64,000 nucleotides of DNA from Clostridiales bacterium (GTDB lineage Bacteria > Bacillota > Clostridia > Saccharofermentanales > Saccharofermentanaceae): positions 62,001 to 126,000 of the forward strand of contig JAFWMQ010000002.1 in NCBI GenBank assembly GCA_017510605.1, read 5' to 3'. Positions within the stretch are counted from its first letter, which is position 1; each line of letters begins with the position of its first letter. Below, piece after piece: positions 7,993 to 15,957 of this stretch. A program made the position numbers and the translations under genes. The notes beneath the pieces are model-generated. The model ran no database searches. It was not told the origin of the DNA and saw only the letters and a list, made by a program, of their open reading frames with translations.

Positions 7993-9053
7993 GAACGGTA
8001 AATGTCCGGGCATCCAGAGAATACAATGTCCTTATCGGCAAGGATGCTGTTACCGCTCTCGGTTCTGAGACTGCAAAACTCTGCCCCGCTGCATTGAAAG
8101 CTTTGATCGTATCGGAGACTAATGTGGCGCCGTTGTATCTTGATAAGGTCAGGAACTCTCTTGAAGAGGCAGGACTTAATGTTATTGATTATGTTTTCGA
8201 GGCCGGTGAGCAGAATAAGAATATCAACGAGATCGCCGGAATGTGGAACAGGATGGCTGAAGCCGGGTTTACCAGAACCGATCTGGTCATAGGACTGGGC
8301 GGCGGAGTAACGACTGATATGGCGGGCTTTGCGGCATCGACATTCCTCCGCGGCATAAACGTTATCCAGATACCTACTTCGCTTCTTGCAATGGTCGATG
8401 CATCTGTCGGAGGCAAGACAGGTATCGATATCCCGAAGGGCAAGAACCAAGTCGGCGCATTCTGGCAGCCTTTGCTTGTTGTTGAAGATATTTCTTTCCT
8501 TAAAACGCTTCCCGATGAAGTCTTTACCGAAGGCATGGGAGAGGTTATCAAGCATGCTTTCATAATGGATACGGAACTGTTCGATAAACTCCAAAATGCC
8601 GGCGGGAACATCAGGGACGATGAAGATCTGTTAGAAGAGATCGTCTATATGAACGTTGCAGACAAAGCACGTGTAGTCAACGAGGACGAGAATGACAACG
8701 GCCTGCGCCAGACATTGAATTTCGGTCATACTGCAGGTCATGTGATCGAGCGCGACAGCGGCTATACGAAGCCTCACGGAATATGCGTCGCAAAGGGCAT
8801 GGGGATCATTATCGATGCCTGTGTCAGAGCAGGTACTCTGGATGAAAACGAAGCAAAGAAGATGAAGGATCTTCTTAAGCTTTATAAGCTTCCAACAGAA
8901 GATGAGATAACACCCGAACAGATCGTTTCCGGTGCGATGAATGATAAGAAAAAACGTGGCGATACATTATCGGTTATACTTGTAAATAAGATCGGCAAAG
9001 CCGAGATCAGGAAGATGACTGCAGAGGAGTTCCTTAAGTTTTTGTCCGTATGA
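7989..9053 (+). CDS. aroB: 3-dehydroquinate synthase
   Basis: This enzyme converts DAHP to 3-dehydroquinate, step two of the shikimate pathway, using NAD and a divalent metal. The 354-residue length is normal. Visible motifs are the glycine-rich GLGGGVTTDMAGFAAS NAD site, the FLRGINVIQIPTSLLAMVDASVGGKTGID segment that lines the active site, and metal ligands in EVIKHAFI and NFGHTAGHVIE. ATG 7989 overlaps the tyrA stop (ATGA), and the stop overlaps the aroA start in the same manner, showing a tightly coupled operon. GGAGG at 7974-7978 inside tyrA serves as ribosome site. Confidence 0.95.
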   Translation: MRTVNVRASREYNVLIGKDAVTALGSETAKLCPAALKALIVSETNVAPLYLDKVRNSLEEAGLNVIDYVFEAGEQNKNINEIAGMWNRMAEAGFTRTDLVIGLGGGVTTDMAGFAASTFLRGINVIQIPTSLLAMVDASVGGKTGIDIPKGKNQVGAFWQPLLVVEDISFLKTLPDEVFTEGMGEVIKHAFIMDTELFDKLQNAGGNIRDDEDLLEEIVYMNVADKARVVNEDENDNGLRQTLNFGHTAGHVIERDSGYTKPHGICVAKGMGIIIDACVRAGTLDENEAKKMKDLLKLYKLPTEDEITPEQIVSGAMNDKKKRGDTLSVILVNKIGKAEIRKMTAEEFLKFLSV

Positions 9054-10297
9054 GAATCTCTTGTAAAAATCTTAATCTGGATATCAAAGCGCCGCCTTCA
9101 AAGTCGGTCTGCCACAGGGAGCTTATCGTCAACTTCATTCTCGGCGCACGCGGTGATTATCTTGATGAAGCACCCGGTGACAATGACGATATAAGGGCAA
9201 CTAAGTCCTGTCTCCGCGCGCTTGAAAATATTGCTTCAGAGACTGTTATCTTGAACTGCAATGAGAGCGGCTCAACGCTCCGGTTCATGATCCCGGTTGC
9301 GCTTGCGGTAAAGTCATCTGCGGTAAAAACACTTGTCTTCAAGACCCGTGGAAGACTTATTGAAAGACCGGTAAAAGAACTCGCGGAATGTCTTGAACCC
9401 TTTGGCGTAAAGATCGTCAAAGACATTGAGGCAAACGAGATAAGAGTTACCGGAAACATCAAGCCCGGGAAATATGTTATAGACGGCAGCGTATCTTCAC
9501 AATACATATCGGGGCTACTTATGGCGCTCTCAGTCTTTGATGGAGAGTCCGCAATTGAGGTTACCGGAGGCATCGCTTCTGTCCACTACATTGAGCTTAC
9601 TATGGCTGCGCTTTCTAAATACGGGATCAACATAGTAAGAGACGGCGATACTTTCAAAGTGCCTGCAAAGCCGGACGGTCTTGCGGCCGACGGTAATTTC
9701 GAAGTTGAAGGTGACTGGAGCAACGGCGCGTTCCTTCTCTGCCTTGGAAGCCTGATCCACGGAGGTTCGTCAAAGGTTTCGGGACTTAATATGAACTCGG
9801 TTCAGGGTGACAGGGCAATAATGAAGTTTCTTAAGTTTGCCGGGATATCCTTCCTTGTCGAGAACGATACTGTCTTTGTCCAGGACAGCCTGATCAATCC
9901 TGTCAGTAAGATCATTGAGATCGATTGCAGTGATATTCCGGATATTGTTCCTTACATGGCTGTGACGGGTGCTTTCAGGGCTGATAAAACAGTTCTTAAA
10001 GGGATCAGGAGACTCAGGATCAAGGAGTCTGACAGGGCGAAGGCGATAACGGACATGTTATCCGCAATTGGTGGAAATGTAACGCTCGAAGAGGATACTA
10101 TTACGATAGAATATATAGAAAGAGATGTGATACCGGATAAGATCGTGCTTACTTCATCAGGAGATCACAGAATGGCAATGGCTGCAGTGCTTTGTGGCGC
10201 TGCCACAGGCAGGGAGATCGAATTGGACGATATAAACTGCCTTGATAAATCTTTTCCTGAATTCAGGAAGATATTGTTAAAGGAGATGACCGTATGA
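9050..10297 (+). CDS. aroA: 3-phosphoshikimate 1-carboxyvinyltransferase (EPSP synthase)
   Basis: This enzyme transfers the enolpyruvyl group of PEP to shikimate 3-phosphate. The 415-residue protein shows APPSKSVCHRELI near the N-terminus, NESGSTLRFMIPVALA, KESDRAKAI and SGDHRMAMAAVL, the standard landmarks of the two-domain inside-out alpha/beta barrel. It overlaps aroB upstream and aroC downstream by 4 bases each. The sequence is fairly divergent from enterobacterial AroA but retains the Lys, Arg and Asp residues of the family. Confidence 0.93.
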   Translation: MRISCKNLNLDIKAPPSKSVCHRELIVNFILGARGDYLDEAPGDNDDIRATKSCLRALENIASETVILNCNESGSTLRFMIPVALAVKSSAVKTLVFKTRGRLIERPVKELAECLEPFGVKIVKDIEANEIRVTGNIKPGKYVIDGSVSSQYISGLLMALSVFDGESAIEVTGGIASVHYIELTMAALSKYGINIVRDGDTFKVPAKPDGLAADGNFEVEGDWSNGAFLLCLGSLIHGGSSKVSGLNMNSVQGDRAIMKFLKFAGISFLVENDTVFVQDSLINPVSKIIEIDCSDIPDIVPYMAVTGAFRADKTVLKGIRRLRIKESDRAKAITDMLSAIGGNVTLEEDTITIEYIERDVIPDKIVLTSSGDHRMAMAAVLCGAATGREIELDDINCLDKSFPEFRKILLKEMTV

Positions 10298-11385
10298 ATT
10301 CAAGCAGCACATATCAGGGAGATGCCCTGGACATAATGATCTACGGTGAGTCTCACAGTGAGGCGATCGGTGTATATATTAACGGCCTTCCCGAAGATGT
10401 TATTCCTGATTCCGGAAAGACTGCTGCCTTTATGGCAAGAAGGGCACCGGGAAAGAATGCGTGGTCGACACCGAGAAAAGAACCTGATGAGGTAATTTTC
10501 GAGCGCAACGGCGCAATGCTTCACGGATATATAATCAACACGAATACAAAGCCCAAGGATTATGCGTCGATAATGAACCGTCCGAGACCTTCTCATGCTG
10601 ACTATGCTGCAAGGCTTCTTTACGGTGATGAGGCTTCAAAGTCAGGCGGCGGTATCTTCTCCGGACGCATGACCGCGCCTCTCTGCATCGCAGGTTCCAT
10701 CGCGCTTCAGGAACTGAATAAAAGAGGTATTCAGATCAGCGCCCATCTTAAACGCGTCGGAGGCATAGATGACGATTCTTACTTCGATCACGGAGTAAAT
10801 GATGCGGGATTCAGGAATGCGCTTACGGTGGTCGAGACGAAAGATTTTCCTGTCGTAGATGATGCCAAAGGCGAACTCATGAAGGAAAAGATCGAGCAGG
10901 CAAGACTTGAAGGCGACTCGGTCGGAGGGATCATCGAGTGTGTTGTTTACGGATATCCGGAAGGGATCGGAGGACCAATCTTTGACGGTATAGAAGCAAA
11001 ACTTGCGCAGATCCTTTATGCCATTCCCGCAGTTAAGGGTGTTGAATTCGGCAACGGATTTAAGGGTTCGGATCTGAAGGGTTCCGAGAATAATGATGCG
11101 TTCGTCTTTGATGATGAAGGCAATCTTACGATGAAGACAAATCACAGCGGCGGAATCCAGGGCGGTATCAGTCTTGGAGATGTCGCACCGATAGTATTTG
11201 ATGTGGCAATGAAACCGACACCGTCTATCTCAAAAGACCAGGATACGGTTGATCTTGAAGAACATAAGAATACGACCATAAAGATTGAAGGCAGACATGA
11301 CCCGTGTGTTGCACCGCGTGCAGTTCCGGTCGTTGAAGCCGCAGCTGCAATTGCTCTTTACGATATGCTGCTTGTATCGATGTAA
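10294..11385 (+). CDS. aroC: Chorismate synthase
   Basis: This enzyme makes chorismate from EPSP with reduced FMN. The 363-residue protein has the FMN/substrate motifs YGESHSEAIGVYINGLP near the N-terminus, KSGGGIFSGRMTAPLCIAGSIALQ in the middle and GRHDPCVAPRAVPVVEAAAAIAL at the C-terminus. Two departures from the textbook signatures are visible: GESHS rather than GESHG, and the clostridial-looking FSGRMTAPLCIAG in place of SSARETAARVAAG. Neither removes the His residues known to matter. ATG 10294 overlaps aroA, and GGAGGAG after its stop belongs to the next gene. Confidence 0.93.
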   Translation: MNSSSTYQGDALDIMIYGESHSEAIGVYINGLPEDVIPDSGKTAAFMARRAPGKNAWSTPRKEPDEVIFERNGAMLHGYIINTNTKPKDYASIMNRPRPSHADYAARLLYGDEASKSGGGIFSGRMTAPLCIAGSIALQELNKRGIQISAHLKRVGGIDDDSYFDHGVNDAGFRNALTVVETKDFPVVDDAKGELMKEKIEQARLEGDSVGGIIECVVYGYPEGIGGPIFDGIEAKLAQILYAIPAVKGVEFGNGFKGSDLKGSENNDAFVFDDEGNLTMKTNHSGGIQGGISLGDVAPIVFDVAMKPTPSISKDQDTVDLEEHKNTTIKIEGRHDPCVAPRAVPVVEAAAAIALYDMLLVSM

Positions 11386-11399
11386 CGGAGGAGAATAAC

Positions 11400-12950
11400 A
11401 TGAGCGAGAGACCGGATCTTAATGAACTCAGAGGCAGACTTGATGAGATCGATAATGACATTCTTGATCTTTTCGAGAAGAGGATCGCAACGTGCCGTGA
11501 GATAGGAAACATCAAGAGGGAAAACGGTGTTGATGTCTTTGTTCCCGAAAGGGAAGAAGAGAAACTGAGGAAGGTCACCGAACTCGCAGGATTTGAAAGC
11601 AGGCCTTATGTAAAGGATCTTTTCAAGACCTTGATGGATACATCCAAAGCTCACCAGCGCCTGCCGGCATTCGGTGTTTTGGGACGAACCCTCGCACATA
11701 CATATTCACCTGAAATACACAGTCTTTTTGATTCTTCATATTCGTATTCGGTGATCGAACGCGAACCTGAAGAACTGGATGCATTATTCAGTAATGGGGT
11801 TTTCAAAGGCTTTAACGTAACCATTCCTTACAAGAAGGATGCTTGCGCCAGATGCGATGAGCTCGATGATGCGGCCCGCACGACAGGAAGTGTTAATACT
11901 GTTGTTTTCGATGACGGCAAAGTAAAGGGATGGAATACGGATTATTTCGGTTTCATCTACATGCTCCACAGAAAAGATATTTCAGTCAGCGGTAAAAAGG
12001 TACTGGTACTCGGTACCGGCGGCGCTGCTTCTGCAGTATTCTATGCGCTTGACACACTTGGCGCATCACTGGTCTATAAATGCGATCTTGATACTGAGAT
12101 CAATTATTCCAATGTTTACGACAGGGCAGGAGATGCCCAGGTCATTGTTAACTGCACACCTGTCGGAATGTTCCCCAAGGTTGATAACAGACTTCTTGAT
12201 CTTACGAAGTTTGATGGTCTCGAAGCCTGTGCGGATGTTGTCTATAATCCTTCGAGAACAAGATTCCTCCAGGATGCGGAAGAGTTAGGTCTTAAGACCT
12301 GCGGAGGTCTTGCCATGCTGGTTGCCCAGGCCTATAAAGCATCGCGTATCTTTGCAGGGGACATCGAAGGGGCTTCGCTCCTCGGCAATCCCAACAAGAG
12401 CATCCCGTCCGAAGCTGCCGACAAGATCGAGAAGGTCATCAGGATCCTTGAGAACCGTATGCGCAATATCACGATAATCGGTATGCCCGGCTCCGGCAAA
12501 TCACTTCTTGCAAGGAATATCGCCAAGGCAACAGGCCGTACGCTTGTAGATCTTGATATTGCTTTTGCCGAGAAATTCGGTCAGACTCCCGCTGAAGTCT
12601 TATCAGGCCCCGGCGAAGATGCCTTCAGGGAAATGGAATGTGAGATAGCTGCCGAATTCCTTCCGCAGAGCGGTCTGGTCGTTTCCTGCGGCGGCGGTAT
12701 CGTGACACGTGACGTAAACAAATTCTATGTCCGCTGCAATTCGAATGTTTTCTATCTTGAACGTCCTTTGACAGCCCTGACTGACAAGAACAGACCGATA
12801 TCCCAGCTTCACGGCGTAGAGAAGCTTTATTCACAGCGCAAGGATAAATATGAGACCTGGTGCGACTACAGATTCTATTATGACAGATTCGAAGTTAAAC
12901 AGGATTTCTATGACAAGGCTATTTCCGATATCCTTTCTACATTGGTGTGA
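11400..12950 (+). CDS. Trifunctional chorismate mutase - shikimate dehydrogenase - shikimate kinase
   Basis: A 516-residue fusion. Residues 1-85 are an AroQ-type chorismate mutase helix bundle (LRGRLDEIDNDILDLFEKR, then CREIGNIK). About 90-335 is shikimate dehydrogenase (AroE): FGVLGRTLAHTYSPEIH at 91-107, FNVTIPYKK with the catalytic Lys at 138-146, GWNTD at 177-181 and the NADP loop LGTGGAASA at 204-212. About 350-516 is shikimate kinase (AroK): P-loop GMPGSGKS at 361-368, DLD at 384-386, SCGGGIV around 431-433 and the lid ERPLTAL. All three motif sets look complete, so activity of each is plausible. Two domains act in succession on dehydroshikimate and shikimate; the third acts after aroC. 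GGAGGAG precedes ATG 11400. Confidence 0.92.
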   Translation: MSERPDLNELRGRLDEIDNDILDLFEKRIATCREIGNIKRENGVDVFVPEREEEKLRKVTELAGFESRPYVKDLFKTLMDTSKAHQRLPAFGVLGRTLAHTYSPEIHSLFDSSYSYSVIEREPEELDALFSNGVFKGFNVTIPYKKDACARCDELDDAARTTGSVNTVVFDDGKVKGWNTDYFGFIYMLHRKDISVSGKKVLVLGTGGAASAVFYALDTLGASLVYKCDLDTEINYSNVYDRAGDAQVIVNCTPVGMFPKVDNRLLDLTKFDGLEACADVVYNPSRTRFLQDAEELGLKTCGGLAMLVAQAYKASRIFAGDIEGASLLGNPNKSIPSEAADKIEKVIRILENRMRNITIIGMPGSGKSLLARNIAKATGRTLVDLDIAFAEKFGQTPAEVLSGPGEDAFREMECEIAAEFLPQSGLVVSCGGGIVTRDVNKFYVRCNSNVFYLERPLTALTDKNRPISQLHGVEKLYSQRKDKYETWCDYRFYYDRFEVKQDFYDKAISDILSTLV

Positions 12951-12953
12951 AAA

Positions 12954-13388
12954 ATGAAGATACTTGTACTTAACGGACCAAATCTTAACATGCTCGGTAT
13001 CAGGGAACCGGATCTCTACGGTTCTTCCACATATAATGACCTCATATCCCGTATCACGTCTTACTGTGATGACAAGGGCATCGGAGTCAAGTGTCTCCAG
13101 AGCAACCACGAGGGTGAACTGGTCGATTTCATACAGCAGGCATATTTCGATAAGACTGACGGAATAGTTATCAATCCGGGAGCATATACACATACATCTG
13201 TTGCGCTCCTTGATGCGCTTAAAGCTGTCTCGATTCCCGCAGTCGAGGTCCACATAACAAAAGTTGATGAGCGTGAGGATTTCCGAAGGATCTCCTATGT
13301 TTCCCTCTATTGCTCGAAAACGATTACCGGCAAGGGCTTTGACGGCTACATTGAAGCAATCGATTATCTGTGCGGCGGAAATCAGTAA
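12954..13388 (+). CDS. aroQ: 3-dehydroquinate dehydratase, type II
   Basis: This enzyme dehydrates 3-dehydroquinate to 3-dehydroshikimate. The 144-residue length is typical of the dodecameric type II enzyme. Landmarks are MKILVLNGPNLNMLGIREPDLYG (catalytic Arg and Tyr), QSNHEGELVD, the INPGAYTHTSVALLDAL active-site loop and VEVHITKVDEREDFR. It begins 4 bases after the trifunctional gene and has no strong ribosome site of its own, so it is probably coupled. With it, the operon encodes every enzyme from DAHP to chorismate, plus chorismate mutase and prephenate dehydrogenase; no pheA is present in the window. Confidence 0.95.
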   Translation: MKILVLNGPNLNMLGIREPDLYGSSTYNDLISRITSYCDDKGIGVKCLQSNHEGELVDFIQQAYFDKTDGIVINPGAYTHTSVALLDALKAVSIPAVEVHITKVDEREDFRRISYVSLYCSKTITGKGFDGYIEAIDYLCGGNQ

Positions 13389-13453
13389 GGAATACTTTTC
13401 CGGTTTACAGTTATATTAATTAAGCAACTACACGCACGTTTGCACGCGCGTTG

Positions 13454-13462
13454 TGGTATTAT
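13454..13462 (+). promoter_or_regulatory. Candidate extended -10 promoter of the zinc-ribbon protein
   Basis: TGG-TATTAT (13454-13462) lies 36 bases before the ATG at 13498. No convincing -35 at standard spacing. The 109-base gap after aroQ shows no clear terminator, so read-through from the aro operon is also possible. Confidence 0.4.
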
Positions 13463-13497
13463 TTTATCTGTTAAGAAAAACTTAAGGAGGATAATAT

Positions 13498-14589
13498 ATG
13501 GCTAAGTTTTGTCATAACTGCGGCAGCCCTGTCAGAGAAGGCACTGCATTTTGCGGAAACTGCGGAACAAAGCTGGATACAACTCCTGTTACAGTTCCGG
13601 CTCCTGAAGTTACACCGGAACCTGTCGCAGAGGCAATTCCTGCAGTTGAACCTGCACCCGTAGCAGAGACTGTTCCCGCAGTTGAACCTGCACCCATAGA
13701 AGAAGCTGCTCCGGCAGTTGAACCTGTAGCAGAACCTGTAGTTGAACCAGTTCCTGCAATCGAGCCTGTAGCAGAACCTGTTCCTGTTGCAGTTGCACCG
13801 GTGGCAGAACCTGTTGCAGCTGTAGAGCCTGTAGTTGAAGCAGCACCTTATACTGAACCTGCACCTGTTGAGGCAGTTCCTTATGCAGCACCTGCACCCG
13901 CTGTGGCGGCACCTTATACCGAACCTGCTCCCGCACCTGCTGCAATGCCGGTTGAGGCTGCGCCTGCAGCTGTTGAACCCATTGCGTTTGAGGCACCTTC
14001 AGGTCCCATTCCGGAGGCTCCGGCTACACCTGCTCCCGAAGCTGCAAAGAAAAAGGGCAAGGGCGGACTTATCGCTCTGCTTGTTGCTATCGGTGTAGTT
14101 ATGCTGGCTCTTATCGGTGTCGGAGTATGGGCTCTGATCAACGGTGGATTCGGACTCGGCGGTAACATCATCGAGCGTATCGAGAAAAAGGATAAAGTTG
14201 AATCCGGCAAGAGATATGCCGTCTATGACGAGGATTTCAATGATTATATTATTGAAGCCAGATGGTGGGACTATGATTCCACAATGGGAAAACCGGGAAT
14301 GTATACTACAGATACCGATACTCTGGCTTTCTCGATCGAAGTAAATAAAGATGCTGAAGACGAGATCTATTATGCTTACTACTACAGCAAGGATAAGGAA
14401 TTCGACAAGGACGATCTCGAGAAGCCTTTGTACAGCACAACGATCTCACCCGACGAATATGGAGACGGAAGAATCTTCTATAATGTTGACTGCTCCAAGA
14501 AGATCCAAAAGGGCTATTACGTTGTAGTCGTTGCTTCTGATGACAGTCTTAAGAGACCTTATATCGTAGCTTACGCTGACGTCAAGTAA
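13498..14589 (+). CDS. Zinc-ribbon membrane protein with long Pro/Ala/Val/Glu-rich linker
   Basis: A 363-residue protein in four parts. An N-terminal zinc ribbon has C5, C8, C19 and C22 (CHNCG...CGNCG). Residues ~28-180 are a low-complexity linker of EPVAEPV/PAPVEA-type repeats. One membrane segment follows at ~193-217 (GLIALLVAIGVVMLALIGVGVWALI) after a KKKGKG stop-transfer-like basic patch, and then a C-terminal extracytoplasmic domain of ~140 residues rich in Tyr and Asp. Zinc-ribbon plus single-membrane-segment proteins are common in clostridia and of unknown function. Strong AAGGAGG precedes ATG 13498. It ends at a terminator shared with the convergent lipoprotein gene. Confidence 0.75.
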   Translation: MAKFCHNCGSPVREGTAFCGNCGTKLDTTPVTVPAPEVTPEPVAEAIPAVEPAPVAETVPAVEPAPIEEAAPAVEPVAEPVVEPVPAIEPVAEPVPVAVAPVAEPVAAVEPVVEAAPYTEPAPVEAVPYAAPAPAVAAPYTEPAPAPAAMPVEAAPAAVEPIAFEAPSGPIPEAPATPAPEAAKKKGKGGLIALLVAIGVVMLALIGVGVWALINGGFGLGGNIIERIEKKDKVESGKRYAVYDEDFNDYIIEARWWDYDSTMGKPGMYTTDTDTLAFSIEVNKDAEDEIYYAYYYSKDKEFDKDDLEKPLYSTTISPDEYGDGRIFYNVDCSKKIQKGYYVVVVASDDSLKRPYIVAYADVK

Positions 14590-14614
14590 ATCTCTTTCAG
14601 ATTAAGTTTTCGAA

Positions 14615-14645
14615 GGGGCTGTCCTGCGGGGCAGCTCCTTTTATT
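14615..14645 (+). terminator. Terminator of the zinc-ribbon gene
   Basis: ggggctg (14615-14621) pairs with cagctcc (14632-14638) with one G-U pair, and a T-rich tail follows. It lies between convergent genes. Confidence 0.75.
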
Positions 14646-15228
14646 ATGGATGAGGATAACCCAAAGCTTTTAAGAAGTCGTTGATCTCCTTATTGACTGT
14701 CAGTCCGTAATCGTTTGCGATGGCAACTATCACGGTGTCGTCTTTGAGGTAGATGGCATTGTGATAAGGGGTATATGTGTTATCGGATTTATTGTCATAT
14801 GTTCCGTCGATCAGAACGTATGCGTCATTACCGTTTACTTCATGACTGCTGACCCCGGTGAATTCTTTGGCATCGAAAACATAGCTGCACTTATTGTAAT
14901 AGTAGTCGAACAAAGCCCTGGCAGTGGCTTTATCAGCACAAAGCGTGAAGCTGTACCGGTTCATTTTGTCCGAGGTGGCATCAAGATTAATTACAGTGGC
15001 GAAATCTTTATCATAATCAGTGAATTTGAAACTGGTGTCTGACATAATATCAACGTCAGATTCATCTATCCCGATCGTACCAAGGGCATTAATAAAGGCT
15101 TTATCATCAACTTTTCGGAGTGATTGCATATCCACACTCTTTTTCTGCATCAGCCCTGCGCACCCGGCGAGAAGAATTGCCGATGCGAGAACTGACACCC
15201 CTGTTGCAAATAATTTTGCTGCCTTCAT
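14644..15228 (-). CDS. Hypothetical lipoprotein
   Basis: A 194-residue protein with a lipoprotein signal peptide: basic start MKAAK, hydrophobic stretch, and lipobox LAGC at about residues 20-23. The mature part is Asp- and Tyr-rich with no domain I recognise; it contains a KFTDYDKDFATVINLDATSDKMNRYSF-like beta region. It is probably anchored to the outer face of the membrane. A purine-rich site (AAGGACAGGG) precedes the ATG. Divergent to a second small lipoprotein gene, from which it is separated by about 140 bases carrying a promoter for each direction. Confidence 0.75.
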   Translation of the reverse strand: MKAAKLFATGVSVLASAILLAGCAGLMQKKSVDMQSLRKVDDKAFINALGTIGIDESDVDIMSDTSFKFTDYDKDFATVINLDATSDKMNRYSFTLCADKATARALFDYYYNKCSYVFDAKEFTGVSSHEVNGNDAYVLIDGTYDNKSDNTYTPYHNAIYLKDDTVIVAIANDYGLTVNKEINDFLKALGYPHP

Positions 15229-15266
15229 AATTAACCCTGTCCTTTTTTGTGTTCAAAACAAGAAGA

Positions 15267-15275
15267 ACTATAGCA
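15267..15275 (-). promoter_or_regulatory. Extended -10 promoter for the minus-strand lipoprotein
   Basis: On the minus strand this reads TGC-TATAGT, a good extended -10, 39 bases upstream of the lipoprotein start. Confidence 0.5.
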
Positions 15276-15314
15276 TAAAAAGAATTGACATGAAATTCAA
15301 CAATATCTGCCATG

Positions 15315-15323
15315 TGCTATAAT
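15315..15323 (+). promoter_or_regulatory. Extended -10 promoter for the plus-strand lipoprotein
   Basis: TGC-TATAAT (15315-15323) is a perfect extended -10, 46 bases before ATG 15370. A TTGACA lies at 15285-15290 but 27 bases upstream, too far for a standard -35. Confidence 0.55.
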
Positions 15324-15369
15324 CTATCGGCAGAGCAATGATAAGCATTCAGATTAAGGAGCATATCTT

Positions 15370-15957
15370 ATGAATAATAAGGGAATTAGGAATTGTATTT
15401 TGGTTATGGGACTGGTTACGGCATTTGTCCTTGCCGGAACAGGCTGCAGCCAGAAGCTGTATTCTGATCCGAACATGACGGCAACATCCAATCAGACGAG
15501 CTTGGATCCTATGTCATTTACTGCCATAGATGCGAAGCTCCGCGATTACAACTTCGGAATAAATGAATATATGAGAGAACATCAGTCCGAGACCACCCAG
15601 AAGAAGACAGATGGTGCGACACCCAACGGTGTTGCTGCCAATTGCACATATACGATCTCTCCGGACAGCAAGTATGAGTCGCTCCAGATGGAGAAGAGAC
15701 TTGCGAACGGTACCCAGGTAGACGAGTATTTTAATCTGGGTGATGCGGTATTTGTTGCACGTACTACCATATATGATGACGGTGATTTTGACCCCGTTGA
15801 TAAATACTATATTATAGACGGCGGTCTATATAAGGTTGACGGATCAGCTGAGACTGTAACGAAACTCGCTGATATCAATGGTGATTCCGGATCTGCGATC
15901 AAGACGGAACTCGACATATACTTTTCGTTTGATGAGATAAGAGCAATATATGCCTAA
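15370..15957 (+). CDS. Hypothetical lipoprotein upstream of azlCD
   Basis: A 195-residue protein with a signal peptide and lipobox AGTGC (Cys at residue 26), followed by a Ser/Thr-rich linker. The mature domain (~50-195) has alternating hydrophobic residues with aromatic and acidic patches (YTISPDSKYESLQMEKRLANG) suggesting a small beta-sheet domain. No family recognised. TAAGGAG precedes the ATG. Its stop overlaps the start of azlCD by 8 bases, so the two are co-translated. A functional link with amino-acid export is only inference from that overlap. Confidence 0.75.
   Translation: MNNKGIRNCILVMGLVTAFVLAGTGCSQKLYSDPNMTATSNQTSLDPMSFTAIDAKLRDYNFGINEYMREHQSETTQKKTDGATPNGVAANCTYTISPDSKYESLQMEKRLANGTQVDEYFNLGDAVFVARTTIYDDGDFDPVDKYYIIDGGLYKVDGSAETVTKLADINGDSGSAIKTELDIYFSFDEIRAIYA

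Noticed and set aside
12940..13000. Frameshift joining or splitting aroK and aroQ
   Set aside because: The trifunctional gene has a clean stop at 12948-12950 and aroQ starts with its normal family N-terminus 4 bases later.
13389..13497. Riboswitch or structured RNA between aroQ and the zinc-ribbon gene
   Set aside because: The gc-rich word repeats (cacgcacg, gcacgcgcg) do not give a stable conserved-looking fold and match no riboswitch core I know.
13610..13996. Minus-strand Gln/Leu-rich frame opposite the zinc-ribbon linker
   Set aside because: It is the antisense of a Pro/Ala/Val/Glu repeat tract and lacks a ribosome site or family features.
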